Both the position numbers and the translations under genes were made by a program. Shown here piece after piece: positions 1 to 9,298 of a DNA stretch of 64,000 nt. Below the pieces are notes generated by a model that saw only the letters and a program-made list of their open reading frames with translations, did no database searches and was not told the DNA's origin. This stretch comes from Ruegeria sp. HKCCSA071 (GTDB taxonomy: Bacteria; Pseudomonadota; Alphaproteobacteria; Rhodobacterales; Rhodobacteraceae): assembly GCF_017872555.1 (NCBI RefSeq), contig NZ_JAEDOX010000002.1, forward strand, positions 264,940-328,939, given 5' to 3'. Numbering within the stretch: position 1 is the stretch's first letter; each line of letters begins with the position of its first letter.

Positions 1-932
1 AGGCTGTCGTCGGTCAGGGTCACGGCCCCGGCAGACCTTTGGCCCTGGATTTCGAACCGCGTGATCCGCGCGCGGAGTTCGGATGGCAGCGCCAGATCGG
101 CCTGCGCCGAGGCGTTCCCGGCTTCAAGGGCCAGTTCCACAGAATGCAGCACCCGGGCGGTTCCTGCCGGGTCGCGCCCTTGTGCCAATACTGTCACACG
201 CTCCTCGGGTCCGGGGCCCGCGCGCTGAACTGTCAACTGGATCAGCCCGTCCTGATAAGCTGCTGGCAGGATCGCCATGGGCCGGGACGCCGCCTGATAC
301 ACCACCACATCGCCACGAGCCTGCAAGCTGGAGACCAGCGCCGCATGATCTGCATAATCCAGCCGGTCACTGAACCAATGGGTATCAAACCCGCCATCAA
401 TCGAATTTAGCGCTGCAATGGTCTGCGCGATCTGAGGTTCGGTTGGCTGCCATGGGTTGGGCATCAGTCCCGGCAAATGTCCCCGCCATGCCTCGGCCGC
501 CTGAAAAACGGGTGTTTCCGGTTCGGTCAGGCGCAGGATAGCCACCGTGCGTCCCGCGCGACCAGCCTCGGTCAGTTGCGCATCGATCTGATCCAGCGTG
601 GCGGGCCATCGGGTCGCGCCAGCCCAACTGGCGTCCAGCACCATCAGCAGCGGCCCGGACCCGATCTCATCCCGCGACGGGTTCAGAACCGGACCGGCCA
701 GACCTATGATCACCGCCGCAGCTGCCAGCATCCGCAGCAGCAACAGCCACCACGGCGTGCGGTCCGAAACGCTTTCGTCATCCTTCAGGCCCAACAGCAA
801 CGTCACCGCCGGGAACATCCGGCGGATCGGCGCCGGCGGCACCGCGCGCAGGATCAGCCACAGGATCGGCAGGGTCAGAAGACCCAGCAGCACCCATGGA
901 GCGGTAAAGCCGATGCCCGCCAGAACCGTCAT
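1..932 (-). CDS. BatA-like / DUF4159-type membrane protein, C-terminus cut by window edge
   Basis: The reading frame starts at 932 and runs off the left edge, so only about 310 N-terminal residues are visible. Two hydrophobic segments near the N-terminus (around residues 5-30 and 60-80) flank a short cytoplasmic stretch, the layout of the aerotolerance regulator N-terminal (BatA) domain. The visible part after them resembles a degenerate von Willebrand-like domain. In alphaproteobacteria such proteins usually continue into a DUF4159 domain, which would lie outside the window. The start overlaps the DUF58 stop by ATGA, so the two are translationally coupled in a MoxR-DUF58-BatA operon. The exact role is unknown; such operons are thought to act in envelope protein maturation or stress. 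Confidence 0.75.
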   Translation of the reverse strand, partial: MTVLAGIGFTAPWVLLGLLTLPILWLILRAVPPAPIRRMFPAVTLLLGLKDDESVSDRTPWWLLLLRMLAAAAVIIGLAGPVLNPSRDEIGSGPLLMVLDASWAGATRWPATLDQIDAQLTEAGRAGRTVAILRLTEPETPVFQAAEAWRGHLPGLMPNPWQPTEPQIAQTIAALNSIDGGFDTHWFSDRLDYADHAALVSSLQARGDVVVYQAASRPMAILPAAYQDGLIQLTVQRAGPGPEERVTVLAQGRDPAGTARVLHSVELALEAGNASAQADLALPSELRARITRFEIQGQRSAGAVTLTDDS

Positions 933-1804
933 CGCGTTCCCCCGTCCAGCGCACGATATATCCACAACAGAGCCGCTTGTGCGCTATCGCCCGTGTGATG
1001 CAGGCCCATCTGCCAGCCAGTCGCCCGGCAAAGCTGCGTCAGCGCATCCTTGCGGTGGGCGAGGCGTTGCAGATAACGGTCCCGCAGCTCTGCCGCCTTG
1101 AGCGTTTCGTGCCGGACGGACCCTCCAACGCTTTCGAAAATCGTACGCCCACGATAAGGAAATGTCTCTTCGCCCGGGTCCAGCACCTGAAGGATTACGC
1201 CGCGAACACCACGGTCGGCCGCTTTGGTCAGGGCCAGTTCAACTTCATCCATTGGACCAAGAAAATCCGAAATGAATACAGCACGGGCATGCGGGATCAT
1301 GGCGCGATGTTCAGGCGGAGCGTAATCCGATTGATCATCTTCAGACCAGGCTTGCGCCAGCCGGATGATCTGCGCATTGCCACGCCGGGGTGGCAAGGTC
1401 GTGCCTGTCAGGCCAACACGCTCTCCACCGCGGACCAGCAGGATGGACGTTGCCAGTCCCAAAAGCCGGGCGCGATCTGCCTTGGTCGGCAAAGATTTGT
1501 CGGACGCAAACCGCATCGACGCCCCCTGATCGACCCAAAGCATTACCGATTGCGCGATCTGCCATTCGCGTTCCCGCACATATTGCTGATCTCCACGCGC
1601 CGAACGGCGGTGGTCGATCATCCGGCGGCTGTCCCCGATCTGCGCGGGGCGGTATTGCCAGAAATCATCCCCCATGCCAGAGCGTCGCCGACCATGGTCT
1701 CCCAGCAGAACGGTGCCTGCCAGATGCTCGGCCCGCGCCAAAAGGGGCGGCAGCCGCGATGCTTCGGCCTCGGATCTTTCGCGAAGGGTCAGCGCGGCAT
1801 TCAC
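929..1804 (-). CDS. DUF58 domain-containing protein
   Basis: A 291-residue protein of the DUF58 family, which usually accompanies MoxR AAA+ ATPases. The family core is visible as DFWQYRPAQIGDSRRMIDH around residues 47-65, followed by a stretch resembling a von Willebrand A fold (VMLWVDQGASMRF). A classical DxSxS metal site is not intact (DQGAS). It lies between MoxR and the BatA-like gene and overlaps both by four bases (ATGA), so all three are probably made in fixed ratio. By analogy with other MoxR systems it may be a client adaptor or assembly partner of the ATPase. The substrate is unknown. Confidence 0.85.
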   Translation of the reverse strand: MNAALTLRERSEAEASRLPPLLARAEHLAGTVLLGDHGRRRSGMGDDFWQYRPAQIGDSRRMIDHRRSARGDQQYVREREWQIAQSVMLWVDQGASMRFASDKSLPTKADRARLLGLATSILLVRGGERVGLTGTTLPPRRGNAQIIRLAQAWSEDDQSDYAPPEHRAMIPHARAVFISDFLGPMDEVELALTKAADRGVRGVILQVLDPGEETFPYRGRTIFESVGGSVRHETLKAAELRDRYLQRLAHRKDALTQLCRATGWQMGLHHTGDSAQAALLWIYRALDGGTR

Positions 1805-2808
1805 GCTGCCGCCTCGGTCCGGATCAACCCGACAGCGGTCGAGTCGATCAGGTCAGCCAGACTGTCGCCGCGTGCCCGTGCCGCAAAGTTGAGCGCCATC
1901 CGGTGGCTGAGCACCGGGCGCGCCATATCCAGCACATCCTCGGCATTGGGTGCCAGACGTCCCTGCAACATCGCACGTGCCCGAACCGTCATCATCAGCG
2001 CCTGTGCAGCGCGTGGCCCAGGACCCCACGCGACGGTTTCAGCAACCCGTTCGGATACACCCGCTTCTTCTGGGCGGAAGGCCCGCACCAGATCAAGGAT
2101 CAGTTCGACAACCGAGTCCCCGACCGGCATCCGACGCAGCAGGACCTGCGCAGCCAGCAACTCTTCCTTGCTGAAAATCTGATGTGCTTCGTCTTCGTCA
2201 ACACCGGTCGTGGCCAGCAGAATATCCCGCTCGGTCTGGCGATCGGGGTATTCTACATCGATCTGTACAAGAAACCGGTCCAGCTGCGCTTCGGGCAGCG
2301 GATAGGTGCCTTCCTGTTCGATCGGGTTTTGCGTGGCCAGAACATGGAATGGCACACCAAGGGAACGGTCCTCACCGGCCACTGTTACCGTGCGTTCCTG
2401 CATCGCCTGCAGCAGCGCAGATTGCGTTCGCGGGCTTGCCCGGTTGATTTCATCCGCCATCAGCAGCTGACAGAAGATCGGGCCTGGAATGAAACGGAAA
2501 TGGCGGCTGCCATCATCGGCCGTATCCAACACCTCAGATCCAAGAATATCGGCTGGCATCAGGTCGGGCGTAAACTGAATGCGATTGCCATGCAGGCCCA
2601 TCACGGTCGACAACGTCTCGACCAACCGTGTCTTGCCCAAGCCCGGCAGACCGATCAGAAGGGCATGACCACCGCACAAAAGCGCGGTCAGGGTCAGGTC
2701 CACGACCCTTTCCTGCCCGATGAAGCGGCGGGTGATCGAGGCCTTGGCCTCTTGCAGCTTGTTTTCCAGCGCTTCGATCTCGGCTACGAGGTCGGCAGGT
2801 TCGTTCAT
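1801..2808 (-). CDS. MoxR family AAA+ ATPase
   Basis: A 335-residue AAA+ ATPase of the MoxR family. Walker A is GLPGLGKT, Walker B is LLMADEINR, and sensor 1 is in the LATQNPIEQEGTYPLPEAQ block, which is highly typical of MoxR. The frame is open upstream to 2937, but the start at 2808 (MNEPADLV) has a GGAAGGGAAAG ribosome-binding stretch just before it and avoids running into the divergent DUF1285 gene. It is the first gene of the MoxR-DUF58-BatA operon. MoxR ATPases act as chaperones that help insert cofactors or assemble complexes. A second MoxR protein in this window (the coxD product) serves CO dehydrogenase; this one is not linked to a recognisable enzyme. Confidence 0.92.
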   Translation of the reverse strand: MNEPADLVAEIEALENKLQEAKASITRRFIGQERVVDLTLTALLCGGHALLIGLPGLGKTRLVETLSTVMGLHGNRIQFTPDLMPADILGSEVLDTADDGSRHFRFIPGPIFCQLLMADEINRASPRTQSALLQAMQERTVTVAGEDRSLGVPFHVLATQNPIEQEGTYPLPEAQLDRFLVQIDVEYPDRQTERDILLATTGVDEDEAHQIFSKEELLAAQVLLRRMPVGDSVVELILDLVRAFRPEEAGVSERVAETVAWGPGPRAAQALMMTVRARAMLQGRLAPNAEDVLDMARPVLSHRMALNFAARARGDSLADLIDSTAVGLIRTEAAA

Positions 2809-2860
2809 GACTTTCCCTTCCGTGGACGAATATGATTGAAGTGTATCGCGCTGAGAGGAA

Positions 2861-3448
2861 ATGGCAAAAGCAATGAGCGGACAAAAACCTGTGAAACCCT
2901 CGCCCGACGGATTGGCCGCATCGGTTAAAGCCGCCAAAACCCGAGGTTTACCGCCCGTTCACCTGTGGAATCCCCCGTTTTGTGGCGATCTGGACATTCG
3001 TGTCGCAAAAGATGGTACATGGAGTTATTTAGGCTCGCCCATCAATCGGTTCGAGCTTGTGAAGCTTTTTTCCTCAATTCTTAAGAAAGAAGACGGGAAA
3101 TATTATCTGGTTACTCCGGTTGAAAAGGTGGGAATCACTGTCGAGGACGCGCCGTTCATCGCCGTGGATTTCGAGCAAACCGGCGAAGGTCAGACGCAGA
3201 ACCTGACCTTTCGCACACAAGTGGACGGCATCGCTGTTGCAGGGCCCGCTCATCCGATCCGGGTTGTTATTGATCCCGCAACAGAAGAACCGTCACCCTA
3301 CATATTGATCCGCACGAACCTCGAAGCCCGCATAGACCGCAAAAGCTTCTATCGCCTTGTCGAGATTGGCAGCCACCATGAGGGCTGGTTTGGTGTCTGG
3401 TCAGGTGGACAGTTCTTCCCGCTCATCCCTTCAGCAGATCTTGGCTGA
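2861..3448 (+). CDS. DUF1285 domain-containing protein
   Basis: A 195-residue soluble protein of the DUF1285 family, whose biochemical function is unknown. Recognisable family blocks are WNPPFCGDLDIRVAKDGTW around residues 36-54, SPINRFELVKLFSSIL, and YYLVTPVEKVGI. It diverges from the MoxR operon with only about 50 bases between the start codons. The start at 2861 is the furthest upstream; ATG at 2873 is an alternative, and neither has an ideally spaced ribosome-binding site. The 3' end overlaps the convergent EamA transporter gene by 18 bases. Confidence 0.85.
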   Translation: MAKAMSGQKPVKPSPDGLAASVKAAKTRGLPPVHLWNPPFCGDLDIRVAKDGTWSYLGSPINRFELVKLFSSILKKEDGKYYLVTPVEKVGITVEDAPFIAVDFEQTGEGQTQNLTFRTQVDGIAVAGPAHPIRVVIDPATEEPSPYILIRTNLEARIDRKSFYRLVEIGSHHEGWFGVWSGGQFFPLIPSADLG

Positions 3449-4381
3449 CCGAGATGCGCGATCCTGGGCCAGCACGACGGCCAAAGCAACCACGCCCGCG
3501 CCCAGCGCACGGGTCCAATTCCAGTCTTCCCCCAGCATCAGCATGATCAGCATCACGTAAAACGGGGCGATATTGATGTGAAACGAAGCCAGCGCCACAC
3601 CCAGCTTGCCCACGGCCGAGATGAACAACACCTGGCTGAGCCCTAGTGATATCAAGGCATAGATCCCAAGCATCCCCCATTGCTGCCCATCAATGGCGGC
3701 GGTTGGCAGCACATCCATGCCCAGCTGGGCCGCCCCAAAACTCAGCACCGCGGCCATGAGCAACCCACCGACGAAGGTAATCGTACAGCGCCCGATCTGA
3801 CTAAGCTCGGGGAAGTCGCGCGCGGTGGCCATGCTACCCCAACAAAACAGGCCCGTTGCAAGGATCGCCAGAACCGCGCCCAGCCCCAGCTGTTCGGGCG
3901 CGGCGGCGCTGGTTGCAATCAGCCCACCCAGAACCGACACCAGAACACCCAACGCAAAGGTCCATTTCAGCCGTCGGGTTCCAGCCACCAACTCCAGTAC
4001 CGTTGCAAGCAAGGGCGCGCAGGATGCAATGATCGCGACTGTCACCGGGTCCGTCATTTTCTGCGCCACGATCAGCAGAAACATAGCAAAGCCGAAACCA
4101 AAGCCGCCGACAACCATCGCCCGGCCCCATCTGGCGCGCAACACTCTGCTTGGACCGTCCAGCAGAATCCAGACCGGTATCAGAACGGCAACCGCCAGCA
4201 CCAGGCGCGCAGTCAGCAATGCAACGGGAGGCCAGGTTTGCAGCAACACTTCTGCCGCGGGGAAACCCGCTGCCCAGGTGATCATGGAGGCAACGGCCAA
4301 CCCATTCCCTGACAGCGCTGGGTTTTGGCCACCAGACAAAACGGTAGTTGCCCCGCGTACGGGTTCCGGGCTCATCGCCAT
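3431..4381 (-). CDS. EamA/DMT superfamily transporter
   Basis: A 316-residue inner-membrane protein with about ten hydrophobic segments, the two-times-EamA plan of drug/metabolite transporters. The first repeat includes GLAVASMITWAAGFPAAEVLL and the second GLGAVLAILATGLFCWG. The frame extends upstream to 4513, but that part is polar and unlike the family. ATG at 4381 has AAAGG ten bases upstream and places the first helix at about residue 28. The substrate cannot be predicted from sequence. The gene is transcribed away from the hydroxypyruvate isomerase-like gene and converges with the DUF1285 gene. Confidence 0.85.
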   Translation of the reverse strand: MAMSPEPVRGATTVLSGGQNPALSGNGLAVASMITWAAGFPAAEVLLQTWPPVALLTARLVLAVAVLIPVWILLDGPSRVLRARWGRAMVVGGFGFGFAMFLLIVAQKMTDPVTVAIIASCAPLLATVLELVAGTRRLKWTFALGVLVSVLGGLIATSAAAPEQLGLGAVLAILATGLFCWGSMATARDFPELSQIGRCTITFVGGLLMAAVLSFGAAQLGMDVLPTAAIDGQQWGMLGIYALISLGLSQVLFISAVGKLGVALASFHINIAPFYVMLIMLMLGEDWNWTRALGAGVVALAVVLAQDRASRSAKIC

Positions 4382-4553
4382 TGGATTCGGACCTTTTGTT
4401 AATGCGGCACCCGTAATGACGAGCCGCGCTGAGCGGACCTTTGCTGATTCGGTGCAGGCGATCTGGTCGATTTTCGACAATCTGTCGTTTTCGATCCCTT
4501 CCCCGAAAATCATCCCTTGGGTATGGTCGGATCACCACAACCACTGACCGCTC

Positions 4554-5318
4554 ATGCCCAGATTTGCTGCCAACCTTTCGCTTCTGTTTACGGAAATGCC
4601 TTACCTGGATCGGTTTCAGGCGGCGGCAGATGCCGGGTTTACCGCGGTCGAGGTTTTGTTTCCTTACGACATCGCCGCGACGGAAACCCGCCGCGCCTTG
4701 ATTGCCAACGGGTTGGAGCTTGTGTTGATCAACGCGCCACCGCCCAACTACACCGGGGGTGCGCCGGGTTACGCAGCGATCCCCGATGGTCAATCGCGGT
4801 TCCAGTCGGACATTCGCCGTGTCCTGCGATATGCGGGGGTGCTACGCCCCGGCCTGATCCACATCATGTCCGGATACACCACCGGGCCGGATGCATTGAA
4901 CTGTTTTGTGCAAAATCTGCAATGGGCCGCCGATTTCGCCCCACAGCAACAATTCACCATCGAGCCGCTCAACCCGGTTTCACAGCCCGGATATTTTTTG
5001 AACGATTACGATCTGGCAGCAGAGGTGCTCAACCAGGTGGATCGCCCGAATGTCGGCCTGCAATATGACAGCTTTCACGCCCATATGATCCATGGCGACG
5101 CGCTGGCTGTCTGGGATCGCTTTCATCCGCAGGTGGTCCATGCCCAAATCGGCGCAGCCCCGGATCGCATGGAACCGGGTCGTGGCCCAACGGATTTCAA
5201 AGGCTTGTTCTCGGCCATGGACGCGGCAGGTTATGGCGGCTGGGTTAGCGCGGAATACACACCCTCAACTCAACGCACCTGCGACACACTTGACTGGATG
5301 CGGGACTTGCACTGGTAA
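4554..5318 (+). CDS. hyi: Hydroxypyruvate isomerase family TIM-barrel protein
   Basis: A 254-residue sugar-isomerase/endonuclease-IV-like TIM-barrel protein close to hydroxypyruvate isomerase (Hyi), which interconverts hydroxypyruvate and tartronate semialdehyde in glyoxylate metabolism. Visible family blocks are the N-terminal MPRFAANLSLLFTEMPYLDR, EVLFPYD, the metal-site stretch TIEPLN (glutamate near residue 141), QYDSFHAHM (aspartate and histidine ligands) and VSAEYTP near the C-terminus. The length is usual for Hyi. No other glyoxylate-pathway gene is adjacent, so the exact substrate is inferred from family alone. Confidence 0.82.
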   Translation: MPRFAANLSLLFTEMPYLDRFQAAADAGFTAVEVLFPYDIAATETRRALIANGLELVLINAPPPNYTGGAPGYAAIPDGQSRFQSDIRRVLRYAGVLRPGLIHIMSGYTTGPDALNCFVQNLQWAADFAPQQQFTIEPLNPVSQPGYFLNDYDLAAEVLNQVDRPNVGLQYDSFHAHMIHGDALAVWDRFHPQVVHAQIGAAPDRMEPGRGPTDFKGLFSAMDAAGYGGWVSAEYTPSTQRTCDTLDWMRDLHW

Positions 5319-5371
5319 TTTTCATTCAAATACCGCACATCAGGGGCATTGCGACCATTAGGATGCCCGCC

Positions 5372-5602
5372 ATGATACCAGCCCGCTATGCCCGTGCCGT
5401 TTTCAGCCTGATCATGTCCGGCCTCATGTCCTTGATTGTAACGGGGATTGCGACGGTCAAAGCAATTGGGTTTAACCCCGGCACAGTTGGCGACTGGATG
5501 GCGTCCTGGGCTTTTTGCTGGCCCATCGCCTTCACCGTAATCCTGCTGTTTGGCCCATCTGTGCAACGAATGGTGAACCGCATGGTCGGGCCGCAGGGCT
5601 GA
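5372..5602 (+). CDS. DUF2798 domain-containing small membrane protein
   Basis: A 76-residue protein with two transmembrane segments (about residues 9-32 and 47-64) that matches the DUF2798 family. The start at 5372 (MIPARYAR) is preferred over ATG at 5363 because AGGA lies eight bases upstream of it and family members usually begin this way. Function is unknown. It follows the hydroxypyruvate isomerase-like gene after about 50 bases and converges with polA. Confidence 0.8.
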   Translation: MIPARYARAVFSLIMSGLMSLIVTGIATVKAIGFNPGTVGDWMASWAFCWPIAFTVILLFGPSVQRMVNRMVGPQG

Positions 5603-5645
5603 CCCGCTGCAAGGACAGACCGCCGAGGACTGATGAACAACGCCG

Positions 5646-8444
5646 TTAGTGCGCCTCGGCCCAGTTCGCCCCCTTCCCGGCATCCACGACCAGCTTCACA
5701 TCCAGCTTGACCGCAGGATTCGAGGCGTCCTCCATCACGTCACGGGCCACGTCGACCACCTGATCCACCGCGTCTTCGGCCACTTCGAACAGCAACTCAT
5801 CGTGAACCTGCAACAGCATCCTGGCAGGTAATCCGGCGATCGCGTCCGGCATTCGCACCATCGCGCGCCGGATCACATCCGCCGCCGTACCTTGAATTGG
5901 CGCATTGATCGCCGCGCGGCGCGAGAACCCTGCATGTGGCCCTTTGGCATTGATCTCGGGCGTGTGAATCTTGCGCCCGAATAGGGTTTGCACATAGCCG
6001 TGCTCTTTCGCAAATTCGACTGTGTCGTCCATATAGCGGCGAATGCCTGGGAAACGTTCGAAATAACGATCAATAAAGCCCTGCGCCTCGGCCCGTGGGA
6101 TACGCAGGTTCCGGGCCAGACCAAAGCCCGAGATGCCGTAGATCACGCCGAAGTTGATTGCCTTTGCCTGACGGCGGATATCAGGTGTCATCTCATCCAA
6201 CGGCACGTCGAACATCTCGGACGCGGTCATGGCGTGAATATCCAAACCATCAGAAAACGCCTGTTTCAGAGCCGAAATATCAGCAATATGGGCCAGAATG
6301 CGCAACTCAATCTGGCTGTAGTCTAGACTTACCAAGACATTGCCCGGCTCGGCGATGAAAGCCTCACGAATACGCCGCCCTTCTTCTGTGCGCACCGGAA
6401 TGTTTTGCAGGTTGGGATCGGTCGAAGCCAGACGCCCCGTGTTCGCTCCGGTGATCGAATATGACGTATGTACCCGGCCTGTGTCGGGGTTGATATGGGT
6501 CTGTAGCGCGTCGGTATAGGTCGATTTCAGCTTGCTCAGCTGCCGCCAGTCCAGCACACGGCGCGGCAGTTCATGCTCGGTTGCGAGGTCTTCCAGAATA
6601 TCAGCCCCGGTTGAGTATTTCCCGGTCTTGCCTTTTTTCCCGCCTTCCAGACCCATCTTGTCGAACAGGATTTCGCCCAGTTGAGCAGGCGATCCGACAT
6701 TAAAGCTTCCCCCGGCCAACTCGTGAATTTCAGCCTCTAAACCGGCCATTTTCTGGGCAAATGCATTGGACATCCGGCTCAGGACATCACGGTCGACCTT
6801 GATTCCATGCATCTCCATCCCGGCCAGTACCGGGACCAGCGGCCGTTCCAGCGTCTCATAGACGGTGGTCACCTGTGCCCGGTGCAATTGCGGTTTGAAC
6901 AGCTGCCACAAACGCAGGGTGATGTCCGCATCTTCAGCGGCATAGGCCGTGGCCTCGTCAATCGCAACCTTGTCGAAGGTGATTGCCGATTTTCCCGACC
7001 CCAGCAGTGGTTTGATCGGGATTGGTGTGTGGCTCAGATAACGCTCGGACAGGGTGTCCATCCCATGCCCATGTTCACCGCCATGCATGGCGTAGGACAT
7101 CAGCATCGTATCGTCGATGGGTGCCACGTCGATGCCGTGTCGCCTGAAGATCTTGGCATCATATTTCATGTTCTGCCCGATCTTGAGGACCGACGGATCC
7201 TCGAGCATCGGTTTCAAAAGCATCAGGGCTTCATCCAATTGCATCTGCCCATCGGCCAAAGCATCCGATCCAAACAGATCGTCCGCTGATCCATCGCGGT
7301 GGGTCAACGGGATGTAACAGGCTTCTCCGGCCTCGACGCACAGCGAAATACCCACCAGACCGGCAATCATCTCGTTCAGGCCCGTGGTCTCTGTGTCTAC
7401 AGCCACCCAACCACGCTCATAGGCCTGGTCAATCCACTTTTGCAGGGCCGCTGCATCACGTACGCATTCGTATTTCGAACTGTCAAACGGGATCACCTCG
7501 GCCTCGACCTCTGCCGCCGCTGGCGCAGGCGCGTCGGTGATCACCGGAGCCTCAACCCCCAGCTTGTCAGCGATGCGCTTGGTGAGGGTACGGAACTCCA
7601 TCTCGGCCAGAAACGCCAACAGCGTGTCTGCATCGGGGTCCCTCACCTCAAGGTCGTCCAAGGTGAAATCCAGCGGAGTATTCTCGTCCAGTTGAACCAG
7701 TTTCTTCGAAAGCTCGATCTGGTCTCGCATTTCGATCAGGGTCTGGCGGCGTTTGGGCTGCTTGATCTCATCTGCCCGGTCCAGCAGGGTCTCCAGGTCG
7801 CCGAATTCGTTGATCAGCAAAGCCGCCGTCTTGATCCCGATCCCCGGCGCGCCAGGAACATTGTCGACGCTATCACCTGCCAACGCCTGAACATCGACCA
7901 CACGTTCCGGTCCAACCCCGAACTTCTCGACCACGCCATCCCGGTCAATGCGTTTGTTCTTCATCGCATCCAGCATTTCGACGCCGTCCCCGACCAACTG
8001 CATCAAGTCCTTGTCGGAACTCACGATGGTCACACGGCCACCCGCATCTCGCGCCTGAACAGCGAGGGTCGCGATAATGTCGTCAGCCTCATAGCCCTCC
8101 ATCTCCTTGCAGGCGATGTTGAACGCTTTTGTCGCCTCGCGGGTCAGCGGCATCTGTGGGCGCAGATCCTCGGGCATCGCTTCACGGTTGGCTTTATAGA
8201 GGTCATAAAGGTCATTGCGGAAGGTATGCGAGCCTTTATCAAAGATCACCGCCACATGGGTCGGCGCATCTGGCCCGGTGTTTCCCTCGACATATTTCTG
8301 CAACATGTTGCAAAAGCCCGAAACAGCCCCAATTGGCAGACCATCCGACTTGCGGGTCAACGGTGGCAACGCGTGATAGGCCCTGAAAATAAAGGCCGAT
8401 CCGTCGATCAGATGCAGGTGACACCCTTTTCCGAAAATGCTCAT
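5646..8444 (-). CDS. polA: DNA polymerase I
   Basis: A 932-residue DNA polymerase I of full length, used in Okazaki fragment processing and excision repair. An N-terminal 5'-3' exonuclease occupies about residues 8-295 (LIDGSAFIFRAYHALPP, then a helix-hairpin-helix near DNVPGAPGIG). The 3'-5' proofreading domain is active-looking, with DTETTGL at residue 350. In the polymerase domain, motif A is DYSQIELR, the O-helix is RRQAKAINFGVIYG and motif C is QVHDELLFEV. All catalytic carboxylates are present. The gene stands alone on the minus strand between small unrelated genes. Confidence 0.98.
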   Translation of the reverse strand: MSIFGKGCHLHLIDGSAFIFRAYHALPPLTRKSDGLPIGAVSGFCNMLQKYVEGNTGPDAPTHVAVIFDKGSHTFRNDLYDLYKANREAMPEDLRPQMPLTREATKAFNIACKEMEGYEADDIIATLAVQARDAGGRVTIVSSDKDLMQLVGDGVEMLDAMKNKRIDRDGVVEKFGVGPERVVDVQALAGDSVDNVPGAPGIGIKTAALLINEFGDLETLLDRADEIKQPKRRQTLIEMRDQIELSKKLVQLDENTPLDFTLDDLEVRDPDADTLLAFLAEMEFRTLTKRIADKLGVEAPVITDAPAPAAAEVEAEVIPFDSSKYECVRDAAALQKWIDQAYERGWVAVDTETTGLNEMIAGLVGISLCVEAGEACYIPLTHRDGSADDLFGSDALADGQMQLDEALMLLKPMLEDPSVLKIGQNMKYDAKIFRRHGIDVAPIDDTMLMSYAMHGGEHGHGMDTLSERYLSHTPIPIKPLLGSGKSAITFDKVAIDEATAYAAEDADITLRLWQLFKPQLHRAQVTTVYETLERPLVPVLAGMEMHGIKVDRDVLSRMSNAFAQKMAGLEAEIHELAGGSFNVGSPAQLGEILFDKMGLEGGKKGKTGKYSTGADILEDLATEHELPRRVLDWRQLSKLKSTYTDALQTHINPDTGRVHTSYSITGANTGRLASTDPNLQNIPVRTEEGRRIREAFIAEPGNVLVSLDYSQIELRILAHIADISALKQAFSDGLDIHAMTASEMFDVPLDEMTPDIRRQAKAINFGVIYGISGFGLARNLRIPRAEAQGFIDRYFERFPGIRRYMDDTVEFAKEHGYVQTLFGRKIHTPEINAKGPHAGFSRRAAINAPIQGTAADVIRRAMVRMPDAIAGLPARMLLQVHDELLFEVAEDAVDQVVDVARDVMEDASNPAVKLDVKLVVDAGKGANWAEAH

Positions 8445-8514
8445 GCGCGCGCTCCCTATCGGTCAGGGATGGTTCTGCCACAGGGTCGCGCGGGTGACCA
8501 GTCTTGAACTTGGA

Positions 8515-8985
8515 CTAACCGCCGAAGAGGCCGCTGAAAACGTCCGAGAAACTGTTCAGCAGCGCCATAATGATCAACACACCGAGGAAGGCAAAAAACG
8601 CGAAGGCAAAGAACTGGAACAAAATTGCGCCGATGCCAACAGCAATCCCAGCAATGGCAGGGCGCCGCCTTTCGTGACGCAGGATGCCAACAACCGACAG
8701 AATAACCGCCAGCCCACCTAGCATGGCAACACCGATCTGCAGGAAATCATCCAGATCGCGCGCGCGCGCAACGGGCTCAGGCTGCTCCATCCCTGCGGCC
8801 GCGCGCAGAGTAGATTTGCCGATTTCAGCTGCCAGTTCACCCAGCGACACGCCCGAGGACTGGTTTGGGGCAAATGGACCAGCCCAGAAGACAAACAAGG
8901 CAGCAAACAATGCCAAAGACGCTATGCAAAAGCCAACCCAACCAAAAATCGGGTTGGCGGAATCATTGGATGTAATATCGCTCAT
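8515..8985 (-). CDS. Uncharacterised integral membrane protein
   Basis: A 156-residue protein I cannot assign to a named family. Hydrophobic segments at about residues 15-37, 83-102 and 110-145 suggest three or four membrane helices; the last is phenylalanine-rich (FFAFAFFAF). A polar loop of about 45 residues lies between the first two. The start is placed at ATG 8985 with AGGCGAG upstream; GTG at 8988 is directly adjacent. It lies upstream of polA on the same strand with about 70 bases between them. Conservation could not be assessed. Confidence 0.65.
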   Translation of the reverse strand: MSDITSNDSANPIFGWVGFCIASLALFAALFVFWAGPFAPNQSSGVSLGELAAEIGKSTLRAAAGMEQPEPVARARDLDDFLQIGVAMLGGLAVILSVVGILRHERRRPAIAGIAVGIGAILFQFFAFAFFAFLGVLIIMALLNSFSDVFSGLFGG

Positions 8986-9067
8986 CACGCTCGCCTACGT
9001 TGCTTGCCACGTGCATTACCATAAAAAAACACGGCGAGATTTGGGCGAAACCCAACTAGGCCAGCAA

Positions 9068-9283
9068 TCAGCTTCGCTCTGTGCCTTTCAGAACATATTT
9101 GCAGTCGCAATAGGGGCATTCGACCCAGCCTGCGTCTTCTGGAATTTGCAGCCACACGCGCGGATGGCCCAACGCACCTTCGCCGCCGTCACAGGCAACA
9201 CGGGCGGTTTCGACGATCTTTGTTTCCGGCGCTTCGATGGTCACGGCTGGCGATCCTTCTTCGGTTGTCGGCCACGCGGGCAT
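9068..9283 (-). CDS. CHCC zinc-finger domain protein (NDUFS6-like)
   Basis: A 71-residue protein ending in the zf-CHCC domain found in the mitochondrial complex I subunit NDUFS6 and its alphaproteobacterial relatives. Zinc ligands are visible as [17 protein letters not shown] (Cys, His) and [12 protein letters not shown] (two Cys in CxxC). The N-terminal third is a short unstructured stretch, and the length is normal for the bacterial form. It is transcribed divergently from the ABC ATPase with only 15 bases between start codons. A role in complex I assembly or stability is inferred from the eukaryotic relatives. Confidence 0.85.
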   Translation of the reverse strand: MPAWPTTEEGSPAVTIEAPETKIVETARVACDGGEGALGHPRVWLQIPEDAGWVECPYCDCKYVLKGTERS

Positions 9284-9298
9284 GTATTAGGTGCGTTT

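Noticed and set aside
2809..2937. N-terminal extension of the first MoxR gene
   Set aside because: It would overlap the divergent DUF1285 gene and its sequence is not MoxR-like; the ATG at 2808 has a proper ribosome-binding site.
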